Of a DNA stretch of 37,842 nucleotides, positions 32,001 through 37,842 are shown piece after piece. The stretch lies in NCBI GenBank assembly GCA_001931905.2, contig MSJI02000678.1, positions 1 through 37,842 on the forward strand, in the 5' to 3' direction. Position 1 is the first letter of the stretch; each line of letters starts with the position of its first letter. This stretch comes from Cladosporium sp. IMV 00045. Taxonomy: Eukaryota; Ascomycota; Dothideomycetes; Cladosporiales; Cladosporiaceae. The notes under the pieces were generated by a model. That model saw only the letters and a list, made by a program, of their open reading frames with translations, made no database searches and was not told where the DNA came from. Made by a program: the position numbers and the translations under genes.

Positions 32001-32818
32001 AGAAGCCTGCAGTGTACTCATACGTTGCTGAATTTGCTGCCGAGGCGATGAAGCATGTGCACGGAGCAGCAAGCCTCGATGCCGACCTAGCTAGAATCGA
32101 CGGCAAGAAGAGCAAGACCGACAGCCCTGCCCTGGATAAAATCAACAACACCATGGACGAGATCCGCCTGATCAAAATCAGAGATATCCGCAGCGAGATT
32201 GCCAGCCGGTTGTTCAGTGCCCTCGTGAAAACCGGCCGCTTCCGCGAAGCCTACGACGCCCTGCGCAAGTGCAACGGCGACCTCCTGAAAGCCAACCTCA
32301 AACTCCTCGTCGAGACGTGCGTCAAGCAAGACTGCGTCCCCGCCCTCCTCGCCCTGCCACTGAGCAACGAGCACGCCGCCGACGCCGACGCCATTCTCCT
32401 CAGCATGGCCAAGCGTTCCCTCGCATCCACCTCGTCAGCGACGAAACCTCACCACCAGATCCTCTACGCCTTCCGCTCGCAGCGCGGCGACTTCCGCGGT
32501 GCCGCCGAAATCTTGCACGAGCACCTCGAGCGCTTGCGCCACGGCGAGGCGCGCCGACACCAGGATCCCGAGGACGAGACGCTGCTGCAGGCCTACCTGC
32601 TGCTCATCAACACGCTGGCTTGCTGCGGCGAGGACGAAGGCTGGCTGCTCGCGGAGCCGATTCAGGGCGTCCACCAGGCGGGCCAGAAGAGGAAGCTGGT
32701 CACGCTCGAGGAGGTCAGGAGGGATTACTCGGCCGAGTTGGATCGGAGGAGTGATATTTTGCAGGGCAGGTTTCCGCTCGTTGGCGGTGGGGTGGCGGAT
32801 GAGATGGATGTATTTTGA
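29045..32818 (+). CDS. NUP120: Nucleoporin Nup120 / Nup160 (Y-complex)
   Basis: A single uninterrupted frame of 1257 aa, starting at ATG 29045 in a CCATGG context. The N-terminal half, up to about residue 500, reads as the Nup120/Nup160 beta-propeller (segments such as SFLWRVLNDRRLLEV, and VWTVTLDHYLKAWS, a WD-like blade). The remainder is alpha-helical, with the recurring leucine-rich helices expected of the stacked C-terminal domain. In the nuclear pore, Nup120 is one short arm of the Y-shaped scaffold complex and is needed for mRNA export and pore distribution. Length fits fungal family members. No intron signal interrupts it, unusual among its neighbours but not in itself odd. Recognition rests on family resemblance, not on one invariant motif. 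Confidence 0.88.
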   Translation: MARPANTPTLFQEVQLSPAPASPSSILTINTTSNKSQAVTIFGAGRKRGYNEISELDEESYARKHLASDASVFFRRKSRFPRSFLWRVLNDRRLLEVQCVDLVQERSDSQNAGSLTYHIELDSEIVRGGVAFADPQETDALEIFVLTKSSDLFTITLKRDLLTRDAPLPEFDPSSVVKKYTPSSFGFRYPYRMVAVSSLEILVSLHDGCLLRLERQHNESATQWRETFYSEGGWSGTLKGLNPLKRRQAVRYGEMDLDMNSAVDLAKSQDGNFVWTVTLDHYLKAWSANTGKVALQMDLSNEKADRDGSKRQPRYVMTAEQGKLLQIVKAPQASEDASVARMEEDGRYFVWVHSPKDHQFKIYEVSTSQTSAGETLRCEDHQPRARLIPPVEEMLNTNIWHLEEFHVQPSTDWSVTQLWIRARSGALCKTFTITFDPLEEDHEELTRAFRTGWIVVDNGPLTSEHLREAGDYPAPLQPNTDSPITPTERWISFLFLPGRFSTASIEAALNTYCKRRKLPKQSGKALNASSTPLQERLIAAVTSKIVLARSASEQPDYDRYHNDVYAQWSGFYSILEDLQKRRMESVSLSFDHELALPWSVFSDAVAPLRANDSLELMCLNQGLLEDGGLQKLDPEIAQSIYSPNDQHALPVTVLIDAAHEFRKSLSAEAQDIFRRIAYQDALADDDDVVADLQGLYERADLNTEVSEEIFSALELNVTELQGLGSIDRQVFQQVFRRLDNTKSGTSNKPTLDSCVFGDRFNVAVAQQSLRQNETILLDLLALVAFMAGDLEPSELHPDFAPRKLYAEIMKLLKQTSLRLWLASHTRMEPPQSAGADAVEVTLLESFFAGDWKRNAAKDDDAEMPVLLTTWSKRWAYAVDLSKDWTGATCHVFSMLLQSELYELAADFVKFMPTTPWSTYMQARLSVALGEYDTAAAAFREAAEGLAPPEKLSKGIPDTAGLLNADELNFFRAGLSQYYQHIAAIFQKPAVYSYVAEFAAEAMKHVHGAASLDADLARIDGKKSKTDSPALDKINNTMDEIRLIKIRDIRSEIASRLFSALVKTGRFREAYDALRKCNGDLLKANLKLLVETCVKQDCVPALLALPLSNEHAADADAILLSMAKRSLASTSSATKPHHQILYAFRSQRGDFRGAAEILHEHLERLRHGEARRHQDPEDETLLQAYLLLINTLACCGEDEGWLLAEPIQGVHQAGQKRKLVTLEEVRRDYSAELDRRSDILQGRFPLVGGGVADEMDVF

Positions 32819-33401
32819 TTGGTTGATGTTTGATTGAAATGGTTTTGTAGTTCTAGTGATTCCTTTGTTTGAAGGCTGTTTACCATTAGCGATTGCGTTT
32901 CTGGCGCTTTAGGATGGGGTTTGAAGGGGTCAGATAAGAATAGTCAGATGTATGACTTAACCGCTCAGGGAAATCAAGGAATTTGAATTTACTTAGGGCT
33001 GACTGTGTTCTTGCTTTCGTACTTCCAAGTCTTTCTTTAGCAGCCTTTCCCGAGTATTTTTTGCACAAGCTTGTACCTCTAGCCCCTCTCAATGTTATGA
33101 ACAATGCTCGAAGATCTAAGAGATCTATCTTTTCGACTGGCAGGTGGAAGCAGCAGAGGACGGAAGTGAACAAAGCTAAAATCCGACCAGATCCCACGAA
33201 CGAGGAGAATCGGGAGAATCGTTGTTATGACTATCATTACCATCACTCCCGAAATCTCACACAAGATCGATCAACAGCAAACATCCAGCCATCCAGATAT
33301 CACCCATACACCAACACCGCTACAAGGAAAAATCATGTTAAACAACCCAAACCAAATAAACCGCCACCAATCTCTCCCAATAAGCTCACCAAAAACGATC
33401 C
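32819..33401. other. Intergenic between NUP120 and the Cys-rich gene
   Basis: About 580 bases, AT-rich, with no supported gene. It contains the NUP120 3' UTR and the leader of the small Cys-rich gene, which is rich in A and C. Confidence 0.55.
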
Positions 33402-33722
33402 ATGTGCCGCATAACACCCTACAAATACCCTTGTAACGACGCCGACAAACCTACACAGATAGACTGCGAACGCAAGCCATTCTGCACGACTTCTTACAAC
33501 GCGCCCGTTATCTTAGACAACGCGTTATGTGAAAACTGTGAACAGCGTCAGGAGGCTGGGTCGGATGTTCGCGAAGGACGTGCGCAGGAACCTACGCTGC
33601 TTGTTGACATCTTGGAGGTTGCGACGGATGGTACGTCAGATGTGAAGGCGTCATTGGTTGGAGGGTTGAGGCAAGGAAAGAAGATCAGGGTTGAGATTTC
33701 ATTGTTGGGTGGAGGGAGCTGA
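33402..33722 (+). CDS. Small cysteine-rich protein of unknown function
   Basis: One exon of 106 aa with an ATG start and TGA stop. The N-terminal half has six cysteines (about C2, C11, C22, C28, C43, C46) in the order MCR, YPC, DC, FC, LC, NC. This resembles small fungal proteins that start with MCR and carry scattered Cys pairs, probably binding zinc. The C-terminal half is acidic then basic, with no Cys. There is no signal peptide, so it is not a classical secreted effector. The frame converges on POL4 and ends about 125 nt from its stop. I do not recognise the exact family. Cys pattern and amino-acid use favour a real gene, but a chance frame cannot be excluded. Confidence 0.5.
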   Translation: MCRITPYKYPCNDADKPTQIDCERKPFCTTSYNAPVILDNALCENCEQRQEAGSDVREGRAQEPTLLVDILEVATDGTSDVKASLVGGLRQGKKIRVEISLLGGGS

Positions 33723-33846
33723 AGCGCATGGAGACTTTGCGTGGGAAGAGCATTATGAATGTTTCGTACTCTTACGACGAACAGACGCAGCAAGAGCCAG
33801 AATCTTGGGGTGCGTCCCAGCGAACTAAGAGAAAAGATACATCAAA

Positions 33847-36015
33847 CTAGGGTATCCTGTGCTCCGGCGGTCTCCAAGGCACGCCGAGAATCTCAAAAAT
33901 CCTCCTCTCATCCCTCCCCTCGACCAAAGTCCCCTCCGTAACCCTTTCCCTCTTCTTGCCTCTTATGACATCCTTATAGAGCCCACGCTGATTAAGGCGG
34001 AAGCCCTTCGTGCTAGCGAGGAGGCGCAAGCTGCGGTTGAAAATATCATTGCCAGTAAAATAAATCAACGCAGCGCCCATCTCCGCCCAAGGCACCAGCA
34101 GGAAATCGATGCGGCGCCACGTCTTGCTGCCAGGAAGGCAGCAGGCGCCGTGCCATTTTGATCCGTCGCCTGAGGTGGCGGCTAAGGAGGCTTTGAGGAA
34201 ACCCTGAGAGAAGAGGGCGGGTACGAGCTGCTCTACCACGACGGCGCGGATGTGGTCGATGCCGGTTTCGGGCCGGGTGATGATGAAGTCGATGTCGCCT
34301 GAGTCTTTCGCTCCGCGTCTGTATGAGCCGCCGATGGTGATTTGGAATGCTGGATCGAGTTTGTGTACTGCCTGGCGAACGATATCGCCATGTTGGGTGA
34401 CTTCGGCACGAGGGATGCGCTCCTGAAAGTCCTCGAAGTGATCTATGCCGATCTTCTGATTTTCTGTCAAATCGGCCTTTTGGAGAAGCTCATCGAGTGT
34501 AGTGAAGCCTTGCCTGACCCATTGGCTGGCGTGTACAAAGCCTGCACCATAAACTTTCATGAATGTCTGAAGAATCTGGTCTTGAGGCTCAGCCAACGCA
34601 CTATCCAAACGGCGCAGCCGATTAGTAAACGCTATCTCCTCGATCTTCGTCGCCAGACGATCTCCAACATTGGGTAACGCCAGAGCTTCTTCCTTTGTAC
34701 AAACTTTCGTAGGATGATTTCGAAGTGTGGCAATGGCTTTCCGGTAAGCTCTGATGCGCCATTCATCCCCCATTTGCCCGTAATAGTCAGCCATTTGCAG
34801 TAAGATTACGATGGTAGCAGCGTTTGCGTTGTTGCTGTTTTCACCAGTATGCTTCTGCATGCATTGGAATTTGTCTGAAAAGTTCTGCGCTTTGCGATTC
34901 GGCTGGAAATTTACAGACACCTGGGCAGACAGTGCAGAGGGACCGTCAGAGCTATTTGGCCGACTTCCCACTTCCTCATCGTCCAGAGGCACCATCTGAA
35001 GATCTCTCGCTTGGCTGATTGCAGCATCCAACTCGTTCGTAGTAGGAGCGTTTCCCGTGGGCTCGGTCGTAGGTTTACCTAGGCCTGACGAGGTCCTTTT
35101 TGTCGTACTTCTCGTCTGTCTTGTGGGTTCATCCGGGGACTGAGTTTCCGGCTGTCTCGACATAACATCCCTCCCTGCTGGCTTCAATTTCAGCGACTTG
35201 TCCGAGTCTGCCGAAGATGCTGGCGGCTGTGGTGGCGGAATTACCGCGTGCTGAGCTGCAATCGGAGCTCCCAAAACTTTGAACTGAGGACGACTGACAT
35301 CCAACAACGTCCGATACGCAATACACTCCGATGGCCAGCTTTCGTTGACCACTACAACGTCAGTCTTTAGACTATCTTTCTTCAGAAACTTCAGAAGCAT
35401 CGAGTAGTCCATAGATTTGTCAAGCACAACATGAGTAACGTGACCATTCCAATCCCGTTGCCATGTGGCACCAAAAGCAATCGCTTTCGTGATACGCATG
35501 AATCGAGCGGGATGTTTCTCATTGTTGGGGAAGAAGTAGAAGTGGAAACCGTCGAAGATCTGTTGATCTTTGGGCATGGGTTTTACAGCGTTCTCGCGTT
35601 TGCGTTTGCCGATGGCTTGGGGCATGGAGGAGGAAGGTGGCAAAACACCAAAGGATGCAGAACGGGCTTTCGCCACATCAGCAGCCACATCTTTGGGCTT
35701 TTCCGGAGCATGAGTCGCCACAACCTGACTGCGGGTAGGTGATGTGTGAGTGGTAAGCGGTCCGACATCTGATACGGAGCGAGGTAGCGATCTCAGCTTC
35801 TCGACAGCTGAAGGTCTTCCAATAGCTCTGCCAGTAGGCCCCTCTCCTGTCTCCTTGACCTGACCGGAGCTGCTCGCTCTGTACGGTCGCCTAAGCGTCT
35901 TCACCGATTCTTGCAGGCCAACATCCGCCTCATCGTCACTTTCGTCAAGCGAAGCCAAGCCATTGTAGAATTGCTGTTTTGCTCCCAGTCTTTCAGCCTC
36001 GTCGGGAGTCTGCAT
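33847..36015 (-). CDS. POL4: Family X DNA polymerase, lambda/Pol4 type
   Basis: One exon of 722 aa. The frame is open upstream to 36042 but only from a TTG; the ATG at 36015 is the first available, and translation from it gives an N-terminus (MQTPDEAERLGAKQQFY) plausible for fungal polymerase lambda. A BRCT domain lies at about 150-240, then a Ser/Pro-rich linker. The polymerase region starts near 380 (KFQCMQKHTG), with helix-hairpin-helix segments (LPNVGDRLATKIEEI, and the 5'-dRP lyase-like region). The nucleotidyltransferase core has GGSYRRG, the GDIDFI pair Asp574/Asp576, and the third carboxylate Asp636 (RRIDF). YFTG of the sugar-binding loop follows. Such enzymes fill gaps in non-homologous end joining and base excision repair. 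It diverges from PSF1 and converges with the Cys-rich gene. Confidence 0.94.
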   Translation of the reverse strand: MQTPDEAERLGAKQQFYNGLASLDESDDEADVGLQESVKTLRRPYRASSSGQVKETGEGPTGRAIGRPSAVEKLRSLPRSVSDVGPLTTHTSPTRSQVVATHAPEKPKDVAADVAKARSASFGVLPPSSSMPQAIGKRKRENAVKPMPKDQQIFDGFHFYFFPNNEKHPARFMRITKAIAFGATWQRDWNGHVTHVVLDKSMDYSMLLKFLKKDSLKTDVVVVNESWPSECIAYRTLLDVSRPQFKVLGAPIAAQHAVIPPPQPPASSADSDKSLKLKPAGRDVMSRQPETQSPDEPTRQTRSTTKRTSSGLGKPTTEPTGNAPTTNELDAAISQARDLQMVPLDDEEVGSRPNSSDGPSALSAQVSVNFQPNRKAQNFSDKFQCMQKHTGENSNNANAATIVILLQMADYYGQMGDEWRIRAYRKAIATLRNHPTKVCTKEEALALPNVGDRLATKIEEIAFTNRLRRLDSALAEPQDQILQTFMKVYGAGFVHASQWVRQGFTTLDELLQKADLTENQKIGIDHFEDFQERIPRAEVTQHGDIVRQAVHKLDPAFQITIGGSYRRGAKDSGDIDFIITRPETGIDHIRAVVVEQLVPALFSQGFLKASLAATSGDGSKWHGACCLPGSKTWRRIDFLLVPWAEMGAALIYFTGNDIFNRSLRLLASTKGFRLNQRGLYKDVIRGKKRERVTEGTLVEGRDERRIFEILGVPWRPPEHRIP

Positions 36016-36416
36016 GACCGAGCCGTGTGTTTTGTTATCCAAGGTAGATGCTTCGAAACAGGTCAGTTTCGGCGAAGCTTAATTTGGCTTGCATATCGAC
36101 ACCCGTTGTAATCAAGCATATCTATGCCCTATCAAGTAGGTTAAGTAAGACGACGCCGTCCAATTTCATATATGTATGTGATGAATTGTGGCAAACCGAA
36201 GCGACAGAGCAGGAGTGAAGTGAAGGCGCGAAAGTCTCGCCAAGCCGAGGCAAGTCCAACGTCAGGTCTGCCAGAACGCGTGCCATTCTTCTGATCCATC
36301 GCCGCCGCCAGAACGAAGAAAAAAGACCAGAAGAAAGAAAAGACCAAAAAGTCAAGAACAAACTGCAACATCCTCTGGACTCTTCAGACCTCCAAGAAAA
36401 AAAAAAATCTACAAAA
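36016..36416. promoter_or_regulatory. Divergent promoter of POL4 and PSF1
   Basis: 401 bases between two divergently transcribed DNA-metabolism genes. An MluI cell-cycle box lies inside it. An A-run of about 12 sits just upstream of the PSF1 ATG. Confidence 0.6.
36276..36281. promoter_or_regulatory. MluI cell-cycle box (ACGCGT)
   Basis: A perfect ACGCGT, the core site of the G1/S factor MBF, about 135 nt upstream of PSF1. MBF drives many fungal replication genes, so the placement fits. The hexamer also occurs by chance elsewhere in the window (for example near 5997). Confidence 0.4.
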
Positions 36417-37085
36417 ATGTACGGCGAACAAGCCAACAAGCTCGTCACGTCCGCCAAACGCATCCAAAACCTCCCCCACCTGCCCCCCTACGTCAGCACG
36501 ACCACCCAAGCCGTTACCAAAGAAGTACGCGACCTAGACCGGGAGAACAGCGAAATCCTCTCCCAATACAGCAACACCAGCACGCAATCCAGCAATGGCA
36601 CTCAGGTCAAATCCTCCTTCAACCCGGCCTCCGACCCCGCCACCGCGTGCAGCCTCATGGTCAACCACCTCAGCATGCGGCGCAACAAACGCTGCCTGCT
36701 CGCCTACCACCGCACGCGCATCGACAAGCTGGAAGAGATGATCTGGCGGGGCCAGGACGTGCTCGCCGCGCGACCGGCAGGCGAAGCGACCCCGAGCGGA
36801 GCCGCCGCGGCGAACACCTCCTCCCTCTCCGCCGAGGAGGAGCAGTACGTGCACCAGTACGGCGAGCTGCTGGCGCAGTTCAAGGGCCAGTGGACGGATG
36901 TGGATCTGACGGGCAGTCTGGAGCCGCCGAGGGATATTTTCGTCGATATTAGGGTGTTGAGGGATGCGGGGGAGATTCAGACAGAGTATGGCAGTTTGAA
37001 CCTGACGCGGAACAGTCAGTTTTTTGTCAGGAAGGGCGATGTCGAGAGTTTGATCCAGCAGGGTTATGTGCAGGTGCTGAAATGA
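36417..37085 (+). CDS. PSF1: GINS complex subunit Psf1
   Basis: One exon of 222 aa. The N-terminus MYGEQANKLVTSAKR is the start typical of Psf1. The helical A domain contains the conserved RNKRCLLAYHRTRIDKLE segment. A low-complexity Ala/Ser/Gly linker (about 120-138) precedes the C-terminal B domain, with PPRDIFVDIRVLRDAGEIQ and a terminal VESLIQQGYVQ. GINS (Sld5, Psf1, Psf2, Psf3) joins Cdc45 and Mcm2-7 to form the replicative CMG helicase, and the Psf1 B domain is required for loading it. Length and both domains match the family. It shares a divergent promoter with POL4. Confidence 0.95.
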   Translation: MYGEQANKLVTSAKRIQNLPHLPPYVSTTTQAVTKEVRDLDRENSEILSQYSNTSTQSSNGTQVKSSFNPASDPATACSLMVNHLSMRRNKRCLLAYHRTRIDKLEEMIWRGQDVLAARPAGEATPSGAAAANTSSLSAEEEQYVHQYGELLAQFKGQWTDVDLTGSLEPPRDIFVDIRVLRDAGEIQTEYGSLNLTRNSQFFVRKGDVESLIQQGYVQVLK

Positions 37086-37842
37086 GGTGGCGAGAGGGCG
37101 CTGGGGTGCTTTTTCATTCGAATTGGATTGAGGGCGGGCAAGATCGCGTCGATTAATGCCGGTTTCTGCGGAATCTCAAACGACTGGGAGGTCACTCATG
37201 CAAACATTTCCGCAACGCCGCCGACGTCCACCGCCGAAATCCATCACCCACCGCCCCTCGACGAGCGACCCCTCGCGCGCCTACGCACAATCGACAGGGC
37301 CAAAGTTACGCCCCCCTCCCCCCACCAAAGGCAGTCTGCGAAACGACAACACAAGCCTATTTCACCGCCATTCTACGCACCAAAAAATGCAAAGACAGAC
37401 CATCAAAACCCCGCGAGCCGCGTCAACGATGGCCGTCAAGGCGGTTCCCCCGAAAAGAATGGCTCGGCGAAGAAAGGGGAAGTGCAAGCCAGCCCGGGCA
37501 TTCGAAACAAGTGAGCGAGCGAACCTCGAATCAGTTCTCCCATCCCATCCCATCCGTGCCCTTCGATCGATCAGAACTAAAGGGCGCGCCGCGAATGCGA
37601 CGCGACAAAATCAGAAGCCATTCTTTCTTTCACCTATAAGTCAGATAATTCGGAACGTCAGACTCGAAGCGAGTGAGTCGACAAAAGTACACAAATGGGC
37701 GATAATGTGGGGTGGATGGACGGAGAATGTACCCATGGGGGGAAACGATAATGTTCCGTCACGGAATGTGTCTTTCTGTGAGGGTCATGTTCAGATATGG
37801 TGATTCGTATTTGAACAGACTGAATCTAAGACTGTATCCAAA
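37086..37842. other. PSF1 3' flank to window end
   Basis: About 760 bases. Two overlapping plus-strand frames, about 37156-37803 and about 37128-37514, are open but strongly basic and Pro-rich, without a domain. One stretch (ATG at 37387 to a GTGAGC at 37512) could be a first exon of a gene that continues beyond the window. No firm call can be made. Confidence 0.4.

Noticed and set aside
36016..36042. POL4 starting at the TTG at 36042
   Set aside because: TTG starts are not expected in nuclear fungal genes. The ATG at 36015 gives a family-like N-terminus.

Overview
This 37.8-kb window is nuclear DNA of a filamentous ascomycete (Pezizomycotina). Genes are dense and protein-coding. Introns are short (about 54-107 nt, mostly GTRNGY donors, CTRAY branch sites 10-25 nt before YAG), and the products are fungal orthologues. 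A dothideomycete-like fungus is a guess only. I see no rRNA, convincing tRNA, transposon or CRISPR array. All exon-intron models were worked out by hand from splice signals, reading phase and family conservation.

Layout, left to right: small MYND zinc-finger protein (268-680, minus); membrane-anchored monothiol glutaredoxin of the Grx6/Grx7 type (2121-3138, plus); Tgl3/4/5-like patatin-domain protein that has lost both catalytic residues (3860-5660, plus); three-LIM paxillin-like protein (6661-9625, plus); U1 snRNP splicing factor Prp40 (10266-12705, plus); ABCE1/Rli1 ribosome-recycling ATPase (14126-16248, minus, five exons); a 1.8-kb gene-poor stretch; chromatin remodeller Chd1 (18519-23551, plus, six coding exons, possibly with an extra upstream start exon at 18043); GH13 alpha-glucosidase of isomaltase type (24516-26786, minus, eight exons); Rad51 recombinase (27423-28625, plus, four exons); nucleoporin Nup120 (29045-32818, plus, one exon); a small cysteine-rich protein (33402-33722, plus); family X DNA polymerase lambda/Pol4 (33847-36015, minus); GINS subunit Psf1 (36417-37085, plus).

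Most genes are housekeeping: splicing, translation recycling, chromatin, recombination, end-joining repair, replication initiation and nuclear pore. They are not an operon or a metabolic cluster, although GH13/RAD51 and POL4/PSF1 share divergent promoters. The POL4/PSF1 promoter contains an MluI cell-cycle box.

The most unusual non-genic signal is a pair of tandem RNA-like hairpins at 24018-24172, downstream of CHD1. The two copies keep the same stem-internal loop-stem shape while differing in sequence. They show two double compensatory base-pair changes, and their G-U wobbles fit only a plus-strand transcript. Other points worth checking are the catalytically dead patatin protein, a 57-codon coding-like extension in frame after the PRP40 stop, and an in-frame alternative N-terminus for Chd1 made by splicing a 5' leader intron.
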